NCBI GenBank assembly: GCA_036821845.1
Contig: DAISIT010000043.1
Location: forward strand, 1-27,044
Reading direction: 5' to 3'
DNA from: JAEUMD01 sp937950105
Lineage (GTDB): Bacteria; Pseudomonadota; Alphaproteobacteria; Rhizobiales; Hyphomicrobiaceae
Length of the DNA stretch: 27,044 bases
Position 1 is the first letter of the stretch. Each line of letters opens with the position of its first letter. Positions 15,411 through 23,191 of this stretch are shown piece by piece. A model generated the notes under the pieces. That model worked only from the letters and a program-made list of their open reading frames with translations, was not told the origin of the DNA and did not search any database. A program made the position numbers and the translations under genes.

Positions 15411-16381
15411 GGCAGCAGTACCGTCGAGCCCGTGGTGCGGCGCGCCTCGAGATCGCGGTGCGCATCCGCGGCGGCGGAGAGTGGATAAGTCTGGTTGACG
15501 TTGATGGTGACGATACCGCGCGCCACCACGTCGAACAGCGCGTTGGCGCTGGCAACCAGTTCGTCCCGCTTGGCGATGTAGGTGAAGAGTGTCGGCCGCG
15601 TCGCGTACAGCGAGCCCTTGGTGGCGAGCAACCCGAGATCGAAGCCCTCGATCTTGCCGGAGGCATTGCCGAACGACACCCACAGCCCGCGCGGCTTCAG
15701 GCAGTCGAGCGACCCCGGATAGGTGTCCTTGCCGATGCCGTCGTAGACGACGTCGCAGCCCTTGCCGCCGGTGAGTTCGCGCACCCGCTCGACGAAGTTC
15801 TCGCGACGGTAGTTGATCACGTGCGTGCAGCCGGCGGCGCGGGCCTGCTCCGCTTTCTCGTCCGAGCCGACCGTGCCGATGATGGTGGCACCGAGGTGGC
15901 GCGCCCACTGGCAGGCGATGAGGCCGACGCCTCCCGCCGCGGCGTGGAACAGCAGCGTCGTCTCCGGACCGACCTTGAACGTGCGCAGCAGCAGGTACTC
16001 GGCGGTCATGCCCTGCAGCATCATCGCCGCCGCCGTCTGGTAGGGGATGGCGTCGGGCAGCTTCACGACACGCTCGGCCGGGATGATGCGCTCCTCGGCA
16101 TAGGCGCCGATCGGATTGGCGTAGGCGACGCGATCCCCCGGCTCGAGCCCCGTGACGCCGGCACCGACCGCGAGCACCTCGCCCGCCCCTTCCATGCCGA
16201 TCACGGCCGGCAGCGCGGCCAGCGGGTAGCTGCCGCTGCGGTGGTAGACGTCGATGTAGTTGAGGCCGACGGCATGATGGCGGATGCGGATTTCGCCCGG
16301 CCCCGGCGCGCCGACATCGACCGCCTCCCAGCGCATCGCCTCGGGTCCGCCGTACTGGTGGATGCGGATGGCGTGGACCAT
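15407..16381 (-). CDS. NADPH:quinone oxidoreductase (zeta-crystallin type)
   Basis: A 324-residue zinc-free MDR-superfamily enzyme that reduces quinones with NADPH. The N-terminal GroES-like domain shows VGLNYIDVYHRSGSYP (38-53) and GMEGAGEVLAVGAGV, a hallmark of the QOR/QorA family. The Rossmann domain has HAAAGGVGLIACQWA (146-160) and the downstream VINYRRENF. KGCDVVYDGIGKDTYPGSLDCLKPRGLWVSFG is a long family-like stretch in the second half. Length matches E. coli QorA (about 327 residues). ATG 16381 is preceded by AGGGAG at 7 nt, and the open frame beyond it is a shadow. It overlaps the glycosyltransferase start by 4 bp. It is divergent from the lipoprotein gene at 16577. Confidence 0.93.
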   Translation of the reverse strand: MVHAIRIHQYGGPEAMRWEAVDVGAPGPGEIRIRHHAVGLNYIDVYHRSGSYPLAALPAVIGMEGAGEVLAVGAGVTGLEPGDRVAYANPIGAYAEERIIPAERVVKLPDAIPYQTAAAMMLQGMTAEYLLLRTFKVGPETTLLFHAAAGGVGLIACQWARHLGATIIGTVGSDEKAEQARAAGCTHVINYRRENFVERVRELTGGKGCDVVYDGIGKDTYPGSLDCLKPRGLWVSFGNASGKIEGFDLGLLATKGSLYATRPTLFTYIAKRDELVASANALFDVVARGIVTINVNQTYPLSAAADAHRDLEARRTTGSTVLLP

Positions 16382-16516
16382 GGCAAATCTCCCTGAACTC
16401 CCGGCCGGACCGGCTCGCCAGCACGCGTGGCAACACTTTGGAAAGCCGAATCGGCCGAACCATCGGCTCTCGGGCAACGTGCGTGCGGCAACTTGTGCTC
16501 GCCACCGTGATCTGCC

Positions 16517-16545
16517 TTGAGCGTGCCACGCATGCCTTCTATGGG
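16517..16545 (+). promoter_or_regulatory. Possible sigma-70 promoter of the 16577 lipoprotein gene
   Basis: TTGAGC (16517-16522) and TATGGG (16540-16545) are separated by 17 nt in the divergent region between qor and the lipoprotein gene. The predicted start near 16552 leaves a short leader containing the AAGGGG ribosome-binding site. The -10 is imperfect. Confidence 0.35.
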
Positions 16546-16576
16546 CACGGACGAGGGTTCACAAGGGGCTCAACGG

Positions 16577-17041
16577 ATGCCGTTCGCCATATCACGCCGC
16601 GCGCTCCCGTGCCGCGCAGCCGCGCTCGCCGCCACCGTCGCGGCCGCAGCGCTCGTCTCGGCGTGCGCGTCTCCGGAGCCGCCCCAGGTTGCATCGGGCA
16701 GCATGTCGTGCCTCGACGACAGCCCGCATTGCATCGCGCAGCGCCAGACCGCCTTGCGCCACCTCGTAACGCGCAGCGACCGCCACTGGGTGCGCGACCG
16801 CGCCAGCGTCGATTCGTATGCCTCCGGCGTGCGGCTGTTCGCGTTCAAGACCAAGAAGAAGGACCTGACCTGCGACGAGTTGCAGGCGGCACGGCGCGAG
16901 GCCGATAGCGCCGATGTCGTACTGCGTGGACCCGAGGGCCGCCGGCTCACGCCCGCGCAGCTTTCGCGCGGTTCGATGTTCGCCGCCGAAGTTTCGCGCG
17001 AGCTTTCGCGCGAGCAGGCCCGCCGCTGCCGGCGCGGTTAG
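16577..17041 (+). CDS. Putative lipoprotein, unknown function
   Basis: A 154-residue protein. ATG 16577 (AAGGGG about 9 nt upstream) starts a signal sequence with basic n-region and Ala-rich core ending LVSAC, with Cys30 as a likely lipidation site. The mature part has two further cysteine pairs (SCLDDSPHC; LTCDELQ with a C-terminal RRCRRG) and is Arg-rich. The segment LTCDELQAARREADSADVVLRGPEGRRLTPAQLSRG suggests one helical hairpin. I do not recognise a family. An upstream in-frame TTG at 16517 overlaps the candidate promoter and is less likely to be the start. The gene converges on the YeeE-like transporter gene with a 72-nt gap. Confidence 0.7.
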   Translation: MPFAISRRALPCRAAALAATVAAAALVSACASPEPPQVASGSMSCLDDSPHCIAQRQTALRHLVTRSDRHWVRDRASVDSYASGVRLFAFKTKKKDLTCDELQAARREADSADVVLRGPEGRRLTPAQLSRGSMFAAEVSRELSREQARRCRRG

Positions 17042-17113
17042 AGTCCGGCAGCTCCGCGTGGCGGCAGCTTCACAGCGATTCATCTCCCACGTCGGGATGG
17101 GGCAGAGCGGCGC

Positions 17114-18259
17114 TCAGTGCGCCGACGCCAGCGGCAGTTCACCGATGGCCATGCGCGGCACCGCGTTCGATACCGCAGCCGTCGCAGCACCGGACTGCGC
17201 CGCGTCCGTCGCCGGAGCGCGATCGAGCATCCAGTCGGTCACGGCCGCGCCGACCCACATCGAGACGAGCGCCAGGAACCCCGTCAGCGCGAACACCGAG
17301 CTGCCGGTCACGGCGGCGCCGACAGCACAACCGCCGGCCAGCATGGAGCCGAAGCCCATCAGCGTTGCGCCGGTCAGATAGCGCGCCATGCTGGAGCCGC
17401 CGTGATAGCCCTCGAGTTTGAAGTCGCGCGCCAGGATCGAGGCGACGAACGAGCCGGCGAACACGCCGGGGATCAAGCCGACATCGAAGCCGAGCGGAAT
17501 CGAGGGCGCGTTGATGAGCCCCATCAAGGTGTCGGCCGACGGTCCGGTGAAGCTGATGCTCTTGACGGTGATGGGCTCGAACGAGACCTGCGCGACGAGA
17601 TAGGTGACGAGCCAGCTCGCGGCGATCATCACGCCGACGCCGAAGGCACCGGCGCGCACCCAAAGGCCGACCTTGTTGCGCACTGCGAGCCACAGGCCGC
17701 CGGCCAGCAGCAGCAGACCAACAGCGAGGCCGAAACCGGAGCCGGCGCCCAGCGCCGACAGCACATCGCGCGCCGAACCGCCATCGATGACCCAGAGGTT
17801 GCCGAGCGCTTCGCGCGCGGGCGACAGCGCGCCACGCAGCGACGCCTGCGCCACCAGCGTCAACACGAGCCCCGAAACCAGCGCGCGCAGGTTGCCGGTT
17901 GCCGACAGCACCAGCAGCCGGCTGGCGCAGCCGCGCGCCATGATCATGCCGACGCCGAACATCAAGCCGCCGATGATGGCGCCGGAGAGCGAGCCCTGCC
18001 CGGCGAGCTGGCGCGCCTCCTTCACGTCGAGCGCCCCGGCGACGATCAGCCCCTGCGTCACGGCGATGGCCGCGGCGAAGGCGATCAGCCAGATGGCGAG
18101 CTTCGGCCCGGCCTCGCCGCGCGAGGTTTCGATGGCGGCGGCACGGAAGCAGAACTTGCTGCGCTGCGCGAACGCACCGAACGCCAGACCGATGGCGAGA
18201 CCGGCCATCGCCAGCACCGCGCCGTCACCATAGCTTTCGACCAATCCAGACAGTGTCAC
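17114..18259 (-). CDS. YeeE/YedE (TsuA-like) sulfur-compound transporter
   Basis: A 381-residue inner-membrane protein of the YeeE/YedE family. The characterised member TsuA imports thiosulfate through a pore lined by conserved cysteines. Here the matching signatures are QRSKFCFRAA (Cys37), MARGCASRLL (Cys111) and LAGGCAVGAAVTG (Cys311), each in a Gly-rich hydrophobic setting, with about ten helices overall. The family is often fused to, or paired with, a TusA-like protein (TsuB). None is visible here, and the C-terminal 30 residues are an Ala-rich tail. I chose GTG 18259 (GGGAGAG upstream); the frame continues upstream but reads as non-coding. It probably imports thiosulfate or a related sulfur anion, which would suit the sulfide-oxidation genes elsewhere in the window. 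Confidence 0.9.
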   Translation of the reverse strand: MTLSGLVESYGDGAVLAMAGLAIGLAFGAFAQRSKFCFRAAAIETSRGEAGPKLAIWLIAFAAAIAVTQGLIVAGALDVKEARQLAGQGSLSGAIIGGLMFGVGMIMARGCASRLLVLSATGNLRALVSGLVLTLVAQASLRGALSPAREALGNLWVIDGGSARDVLSALGAGSGFGLAVGLLLLAGGLWLAVRNKVGLWVRAGAFGVGVMIAASWLVTYLVAQVSFEPITVKSISFTGPSADTLMGLINAPSIPLGFDVGLIPGVFAGSFVASILARDFKLEGYHGGSSMARYLTGATLMGFGSMLAGGCAVGAAVTGSSVFALTGFLALVSMWVGAAVTDWMLDRAPATDAAQSGAATAAVSNAVPRMAIGELPLASAH

Positions 18260-18589
18260 GACAGGCTCTCCCGAAGCGGCCCGGCATGGCCGGATCGCGG
18301 ACATCGCAGACGTCTCGCGACAACACGGCTCCACGCGGCCGAAAAACTTGCTCTCGATCAACAGGGAACATAGCGGGCGCAGTTCCGTCTGTGACGCCTG
18401 CACAAAGAGCGTGGGTACCCGCTGCACCGCATTACGCTGCTACGAACATTCGAAGACGATGATGCTGATATGCGCCGCGCTGAAATTTGATCTCGCTCAA
18501 AGTGCGCCAGCACGTCCCATCTTGCGGGACGCCGCCGATTCACGTTCGCGCCGAAGGAGCGCAAACGATCGGGGCGCGCTCCCTACCCC
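18260..18589. other. Gene-free region between yeeE-like gene and mtnP
   Basis: These 330 nt separate the yeeE-like start from the mtnP stop, both on the minus strand. The region should hold the transporter's promoter. It contains a degenerate FNR-type site at 18487-18500 and, at its mtnP end, copies of the heptamer repeat. I see no RNA gene or convincing terminator. Confidence 0.5.
18487..18500. promoter_or_regulatory. Degenerate FNR/FixK-like site
   Basis: TTGATCTCGCTCAA has a perfect left half-site (TTGAT) and a right half-site with one mismatch (CTCAA for RTCAA) at the correct 4-nt spacing. It lies 228 nt upstream of the YeeE-like start. It is weaker than the site at 2163-2176 and may be chance. 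Confidence 0.25.
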
Positions 18590-18604
18590 CTACTCCCTAC
18601 TCTG
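18580..18604 (-). repeat. Heptamer repeat overlapping the mtnP stop
   Basis: On the minus strand, GAGTAGG, GAGTAGG and GGGTAGG follow one another with a 7-bp period. The first two copies encode Ser-Arg-Glu and the TAG stop of mtnP. The same kind of heptamer recurs after the liv substrate-binding gene (26943 onward). Confidence 0.75.
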
Positions 18605-19471
18605 CAGCACGCGGCCCGCGATGGCGTCGAGCTTGGCCACCAGTGTGGCATCGCGCACGTCGCGGCGGGTGATGATGGCCATATCGAGCGCACGGTCGGA
18701 GCCGAGCGGACAGGCCGGATGCTGCTTCGGGAAGTTGCGCGCGAGGTTGAGGATCAGGCGCTGCGCCTTCTCGCTGTTGCCCTTCATCACGCGAATGATG
18801 GAGGCGATGTCGACGTCGGAGTGGTCCTCGTGCCAGCAATCGAAGTCCGTCACCATGGCGACGGTCGCGTAGCAGATCTCCGCCTCGCGGGCGAGCTTGG
18901 CTTCCGGCATGTTGGTCATGCCGATGACGTCGCAGCCCCACGACCGGTAGAGCAGGCTTTCGGCGCGGGTCGAGAACTGCGGACCTTCCATGACGAGATA
19001 CGTGCCGCCCTTCGAGACCTCGATGCCTTCCGCCTTGGCCGCCTCGAAGCAGGCGTCGGCGAGCAGCGGGCTGACCGGATCGGCCATGGTGACGTGGGCG
19101 ACGAGACCGGGGCCGAAGAACGACTTCTCACGCGCGAAGGTGCGGTCGATGAACTGGTCGACGACGACGAAATGACCGGGCGGATAGTGCTCCTTGAGTG
19201 AACCGCACGCCGAGATCGAGACGAGGTCGGTGACACCTGCGCGCTTCAGCGCGTCGATGTTGGCGCGGTAGTCGATGTGCGTCGGGGACACGCGGTGGCC
19301 GCGTCCGTGGCGCGGCAGGAAGCGGATCGGCAGCCCGTCGATCTCGGCGAACAGGATCTCGTCCGACGGCTCACCCCACGGGCTTTCGACTCTCTCCCAG
19401 CGCGGGTTCTCGATGCCCGGGAGATCGTAGAGACCGCTGCCGCCGATGAAGCCGAGTACGGATTGCGTCAT
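18590..19471 (-). CDS. mtnP: S-methyl-5'-thioadenosine phosphorylase
   Basis: A 293-residue cytoplasmic enzyme. It cleaves methylthioadenosine with phosphate to adenine and methylthioribose-1-phosphate, the first step of methionine salvage in organisms that use MTAP. Motifs of the PNP/MTAP fold: FIGGSGLYDL (8-17), RHGRGHRVSPTHIDYRANI (54-72, phosphate and substrate loop), SACGSLKE (87-94), MEGPQFSTRAE (161-171), and GMTNMPEAKLAREAEICYA (184-202), then TDFDCWHE in the base-binding site. GMTNMPEA (not the purine-nucleoside variant) supports MTA as substrate. ATG 19471 overlaps the upstream gene's stop by 4 bp (ATGA). The last three codons and the stop lie inside a heptamer repeat. Confidence 0.95.
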   Translation of the reverse strand: MTQSVLGFIGGSGLYDLPGIENPRWERVESPWGEPSDEILFAEIDGLPIRFLPRHGRGHRVSPTHIDYRANIDALKRAGVTDLVSISACGSLKEHYPPGHFVVVDQFIDRTFAREKSFFGPGLVAHVTMADPVSPLLADACFEAAKAEGIEVSKGGTYLVMEGPQFSTRAESLLYRSWGCDVIGMTNMPEAKLAREAEICYATVAMVTDFDCWHEDHSDVDIASIIRVMKGNSEKAQRLILNLARNFPKQHPACPLGSDRALDMAIITRRDVRDATLVAKLDAIAGRVLQSRE

Positions 19472-20055
19472 TCTTCGTCATCCTCGCCGTCGTTGGACTG
19501 TTCCTCGTCGCCGTCGCCGCCTGCATCCCCTGCGTTGGCAGATGCGCAGAGCTCGAGCGTCCGCGCCACGAACGCCGCGAAGTTCGGGTGCTGCGCCTGC
19601 CCTGCCTCGACGATGCTTTCCGGCGAACGCAGCGGTCGCGCGAGAAAAGCCGCGGCCTGCTCGCGGAACGCGTCGAACGCCGGTTGCCGCAGGTTCTCCT
19701 CGTCCCGCACGAAGCGGCCGAGCGAGGCGAACCACCAGTAGCCTTGAGCCAGCGCCTCGACGAGAGAGGTGGCGTCACCGGCGATGACGGCGATGCCCTC
19801 GCCCTCGGAGCCGAGGAACACCACCGGCGGCGCACGATCGCCGAGTTCGGGATAGCGCCAGAGGCAATAGAGCCCGCCGGTCGCGTCGACGCCGACCAGA
19901 TCGAACGTGTGGCCGCCATCACGCCAGGCGGGCGCGCCGAACCAGTAGTCGAGCGTCACCGGCCAGTCGACCTCGGTGCGCACGCGGAACTCGATCTGGA
20001 AGGGTCCGTGCTCGGCGTCCTGCCGCCGCAGAAACTCGAGGGCATCGGTAGTCAA
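19468..20055 (-). CDS. Hypothetical acidic protein, possibly SMI1/KNR4 (SUKH)-like
   Basis: A 195-residue cytoplasmic protein. The central part FDLVGVDATGGLYCLWRY, PPVVFLGSEGEGIAVIAG and SLVEALAQGYWW resembles the SMI1/KNR4 (SUKH) fold: strand-turn segments around 'D.TGG.Y..W' and 'V.FLGSEGE', then a helix. SUKH proteins include toxin-immunity partners and housekeeping binders, but no toxin gene is nearby. The C-terminal 25 residues are extremely acidic (Asp/Glu/Gly/Ser). I use TTG 20055, which has GGGGGAG about 8 nt upstream; no ATG fits. The stop overlaps the mtnP start (ATGA), so the two are probably translated together. The family call is tentative. Confidence 0.72.
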   Translation of the reverse strand: MTTDALEFLRRQDAEHGPFQIEFRVRTEVDWPVTLDYWFGAPAWRDGGHTFDLVGVDATGGLYCLWRYPELGDRAPPVVFLGSEGEGIAVIAGDATSLVEALAQGYWWFASLGRFVRDEENLRQPAFDAFREQAAAFLARPLRSPESIVEAGQAQHPNFAAFVARTLELCASANAGDAGGDGDEEQSNDGEDDEE

Positions 20056-20110
20056 GCGACCGCTCCCCCTGTTGCCCGGACCACGACGCCATGCGACGAC
20101 CCATAACGAG

Positions 20111-20136
20111 AAAAGGCCCCGCGAGCGAGGCCTTTT
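20111..20136 (-). terminator. Intrinsic terminator of the petABC operon
   Basis: On the minus strand, AAAAGGCC and GGCCTTTT form an 8-bp stem around a 10-nt loop, starting 28 nt after the petC stop at 20164. The U-rich side ends TTTTC. The structure is nearly symmetrical, so it could also act on the plus strand. It separates petC from the SUKH-like gene. Confidence 0.85.
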
Positions 20137-20163
20137 CGTAAGTTCGGAATTTCGTTGCGGGCG

Positions 20164-21039
20164 TCAGTGGAACTTCGCCCACAGGCGGCGCTTGCCGATG
20201 TAAAGCAGGATGGTCGTCACCAGCAGGTACAGCATGACCTGCCAGCCGATGCGCTTCCTCTGGTCGAGCGACGGATCGGCCGCCCACGACAGGAAGGCCG
20301 CCACGTCACGTGCGTTCTGCTCCTGCGAGGCCTTCGCGCCGGCCGTCTCGGCGTAGGTCACCGGGCCGCCGTCGAGCACGTTCGGCATGGCGATCTGGTT
20401 GCCCGGAAACGCCGTGTTGTAGTTCATGCCGTCGGCGACGACGACATCCTTCGGCGCCTCGTGATAACCGGTCATCAGCGCGTAGAGATAGTCCGCGCCG
20501 CCTTCCTGGTAGCCCTTGCCGATGTCGGCCATCATCAGGAAGATGTGCTTGTACCACGGCGCCGTGTTGTGGACGTTGCGGGCGCGCGTGATGAGCGAGA
20601 GGTCCGGCGGCAGCGCACCGTTCTGCGCCGCGCGGGCCTCGTTCTCGTTCTTGTAGGGGCCGAGGATCGGATCGGCGAGGCGCGCCGGCCGCTCGAACAT
20701 CTTGCCCTCGTCGTTGGGGCCGTCGACGATCTTGTTCGGCCACTCGGCGGCGAGCGCCTTGACGGCCTCCTCCGGGAACTGCGGGCCACCCGGCTCGGCG
20801 AGCGAGCGGAAGGCGACGCGGCTGAGGCCGTGGCAGGAGGCGCAGACCTCCTTGTAGACCTGGAAGCCGCGCTGCAACTGCTGCGGGTCGTACTGGCCGC
20901 GGAAGCCGGCGAACGTCCACGGCTGCTTCTCGATGTGGTGCGCGCCACCGCCGCCGGCGATGCCGGCGGCAGGGGCGGTGATCGCGAGGCCGAGCGCCAG
21001 AGCGGCGAGGCGGAGCGATTTGGTCATCGTCTTGGTCAT
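20164..21039 (-). CDS. petC: Ubiquinol-cytochrome c reductase, cytochrome c1
   Basis: A 291-residue haem subunit of the bc1 complex. It takes electrons from the Rieske protein and gives them to a soluble cytochrome c. The signal peptide covers about 1-29. The haem site is CASCH at 66-70 (VCASCHGLSRVAFRSL is typical), and Met218 in IAMPNVL is the axial ligand. The conserved segments PPDLSLITRAR, DYLYALMTGY and GMNYNTAFPGNQIAMP are present. One C-terminal anchor helix lies at about 265-283 (GWQVMLYLLVTTILLYI), followed by KRRLW. ATG 21039 follows TAGGGA at about 11 nt. It is the third gene of petABC, 28 nt after the petB stop, and ends at a strong terminator. Confidence 0.97.
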   Translation of the reverse strand: MTKTMTKSLRLAALALGLAITAPAAGIAGGGGAHHIEKQPWTFAGFRGQYDPQQLQRGFQVYKEVCASCHGLSRVAFRSLAEPGGPQFPEEAVKALAAEWPNKIVDGPNDEGKMFERPARLADPILGPYKNENEARAAQNGALPPDLSLITRARNVHNTAPWYKHIFLMMADIGKGYQEGGADYLYALMTGYHEAPKDVVVADGMNYNTAFPGNQIAMPNVLDGGPVTYAETAGAKASQEQNARDVAAFLSWAADPSLDQRKRIGWQVMLYLLVTTILLYIGKRRLWAKFH

Positions 21040-21067
21040 CGGTCGATTTTCCCTATCGTCTGCCAGC

Positions 21068-22357
21068 TCAGCGCTTCTCGGGCGCGTGTGCCGCACCCGC
21101 GGCCGCCGGTGCACCACCGCCCGAACCCGGACCGAGCACGTCCTCGGTGATGGAGCGCGGCAGCGGCTTCGGCGTCTCGATGATGCCGACGACCGGCATG
21201 ATGACGAGGAAGAACGCGAAGTAGTAGACGGTGAAGACGCGCGTCCACGTCACGTAGGGCTCCTCGGCCGGCATGGCGCCAAGATAGCCGAGCGCCAGGC
21301 AGGTGAAGACGAACGCCCAGAAGAACCACTTGAAGATCGGGCGGTACTTCGCCGAGCGCACGCGCGCGGTGTCGAGCCACGGCACGAACGCCAGCACGGC
21401 GATCGACGCGAACATGACGATGACGCCGCCGAGCTTGTCGGGGATGGCGCGCAGCATCGCGTAGAACGGCAGGAAGTACCACTCGGGCACGATGTGCGGC
21501 GGCGTCACCAGCGGGTTCGCCGGGTTGAAGTTGTCGGCGTGACCGAGGTAGTCCGGCATGAAAAACACGAACCACGCGAACAGCAACAGGAAGGCGAACA
21601 TGCCGACCGCGTCCTTGGCGACCGCGTAGGGATACATCGGCACCGAGTCCGACTTGGTCTTGATGTCGAGGCCGGCCGGGTTGTTCTGCCCGGTGACGTG
21701 CAGCGCCCAGATGTGCAGCGCGACCAGGCCGACGATCACGAACGGCAGCAGGTAGTGCAGCGAGAAGAAGCGGTTGAGCGTGGTGCCGGAAACCGAGTAG
21801 CCGCCCCACAGCCATTCCACGATCGCCGTGCCGACGCCCGGCAGGACCTGGTCGATCGACGAGAACAGGTTGGTGATGACGGTGACGCCCCAGAAGGACA
21901 TCTGGCCCCAGGGCAGCGCGTAGCCCATGAACGCCGTCGCCATCATGGCGAGGAAGATGAACACGCCGAGGATCCAGAGGATCTCACGCGGCGCCTTGTA
22001 GGACCCGTAGTAGAGACCGCGGAAGATGTGCGTGTAGACGGCGACGAAGAACATCGACGCGCCGACCGCGTGCATGGCCTGGATCATCCAGCCGTAGTTG
22101 ACGTTGCGGCGGATGTGGTCGACCGAGTTGAAGGCTTCCGCACCACTCGGCTGGAAGTGCATGGCGAGCACGATGCCGGTGACGAGCTGCGCGACGAGGC
22201 AGAACGTCAGGATGCCGCCGAAGGTCCACCAGTAGTTGAGGTTGCGCGGAGTCGGGAAGTCGACGAACTGACCATGCATCAGGCGCATGATCGGAAGGCG
22301 CTCGTCAAACCACTTGCCGACGCGTGAGGTCGGCTGATAGCTCGATTCGTGAGACAT
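21068..22357 (-). CDS. petB: Ubiquinol-cytochrome c reductase, cytochrome b
   Basis: A 429-residue membrane core subunit of the bc1 complex, eight helices, two b haems. The haem ligands are His96/His110 and His201/His215, each pair 14 residues apart as in the family. The ubiquinol-oxidation site motif PEWY is at 291-294. Other markers: MRLMHGQFVDFPTPRNLNYWW at the N-terminus, GYALPWGQMSFWGVTVITNLF, and NPLVTPPHIVPEWYFLPFYA across the Qo site. The C-terminus carries an extra Gly/Ala/Pro-rich tail of about 25 residues. The gene is full-length cytochrome b, not fused to c1 as in some alphaproteobacteria. ATG 22357 is preceded by GAGGGG. It starts 8 nt after the petA stop. Confidence 0.97.
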   Translation of the reverse strand: MSHESSYQPTSRVGKWFDERLPIMRLMHGQFVDFPTPRNLNYWWTFGGILTFCLVAQLVTGIVLAMHFQPSGAEAFNSVDHIRRNVNYGWMIQAMHAVGASMFFVAVYTHIFRGLYYGSYKAPREILWILGVFIFLAMMATAFMGYALPWGQMSFWGVTVITNLFSSIDQVLPGVGTAIVEWLWGGYSVSGTTLNRFFSLHYLLPFVIVGLVALHIWALHVTGQNNPAGLDIKTKSDSVPMYPYAVAKDAVGMFAFLLLFAWFVFFMPDYLGHADNFNPANPLVTPPHIVPEWYFLPFYAMLRAIPDKLGGVIVMFASIAVLAFVPWLDTARVRSAKYRPIFKWFFWAFVFTCLALGYLGAMPAEEPYVTWTRVFTVYYFAFFLVIMPVVGIIETPKPLPRSITEDVLGPGSGGGAPAAAGAAHAPEKR

Positions 22358-22365
22358 GAGACCCC

Positions 22366-22938
22366 TCAGCCGATCTTGATCTTGGTATCGGAGGTGAAAG
22401 CGTACGGCGGAATGTCGAGATTGCGCGGCGCCGGACCTTTGCGGATGCGACCCGACGTATCGTAGTGCGAGCCGTGGCACGGGCAGAACCAGCCCTTGTA
22501 CTCACCCTTTTCGTCGCCGAGCGCCTGGCCCTTGGGAATGCAGCCCAAGTGGGTGCAGATGCCGATGGCGACCAGCCAGTTCTCCTTGCCCTTGATGGTA
22601 CGGTTGGTATCCGCGGCATTGGCATCGGCCGGGATGTTGGCGTTGCGCGCCACGTCGTCCGGGAGATCCTTGAGCGGGGTCTCGACGGCGGCCTTGACCT
22701 CGTCCGCCGTGCGGTTGCGGATGAACACCGGCTTGCCGCGCCACATCACCGTGATCGCCTGCCCCTGCTTGACCGGCGCCAGATCGACCTCGGTCGAGGC
22801 GAGCGCCTGAGCGCTCTTGTCAGGGTTCATCTGCTGGATGAACGGCCAAAGCGTGATCGCACCACCGACGGCTGCGAATGCGTTGCCGGCGATGATGAGA
22901 AAATCCCGGCGGTTTGGCTCATCGGCGTGAGATGCCAC
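22366..22938 (-). CDS. petA: Ubiquinol-cytochrome c reductase, Rieske iron-sulfur subunit
   Basis: A 190-residue [2Fe-2S] subunit of the bc1 complex. A Tat-type N-terminus (NRRDFLII at 9-16) leads into a single anchor helix (about 17-36) that stays uncleaved. The cluster is bound by Cys128 and His130 in CTHLGC and by Cys152 and His155 in CPCHGSHYD; Cys133 and Cys154 form the conserved disulfide. NWLVAIGICTHLGCIP and GPAPRNLDIPPY are typical alphaproteobacterial sequences. I use GTG 22938 because GGGAGG lies 5-6 nt upstream; the longer open frame lacks a signal. It is the first gene of petABC and divergent from trmL across 253 nt. Confidence 0.97.
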   Translation of the reverse strand: MASHADEPNRRDFLIIAGNAFAAVGGAITLWPFIQQMNPDKSAQALASTEVDLAPVKQGQAITVMWRGKPVFIRNRTADEVKAAVETPLKDLPDDVARNANIPADANAADTNRTIKGKENWLVAIGICTHLGCIPKGQALGDEKGEYKGWFCPCHGSHYDTSGRIRKGPAPRNLDIPPYAFTSDTKIKIG

Positions 22939-23191
22939 GTGCGCCTCCCATTTGATTGCGGACTGAAGCGTCCGAGATGCACCGGGCACCCCATCGCGCG
23001 CGGCCCACTGGGGCTCACGTCGGCGAGCGGTGCCCGACGAAGGTCGGAATTCCTGGCCGTCGGTCCTTCCCCGGTCCCCGGCCACGCGCTCTTTTGGCAT
23101 CCTTTGGCACTAGCCTCAAGGCTGCGAAAGGTGGACGGATCAGGGCAATTTGGCGCACGACACTTCTCCGAGCCGCAGCCGAGTGCCACCT

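Noticed and set aside
18366..18391. EcfG-type general stress promoter (GGAAC, 16 nt, CGTC) on the plus strand
   Set aside because: The -10 part has a mismatch, and no plus-strand gene follows within the region.
21036..21815. 259-codon minus-strand open frame inside petB
   Set aside because: It is a frame-shifted shadow of the cytochrome b gene and has no ribosome-binding site or domain.
23093..23115. Direct repeat TTTGGCA at 10-nt spacing in the petA-trmL gap, read as a sigma-54 promoter
   Set aside because: TGGCAC is present at 23105-23110, but the -12 TTGC element is missing at the required spacing. The repeat alone is too short to call.
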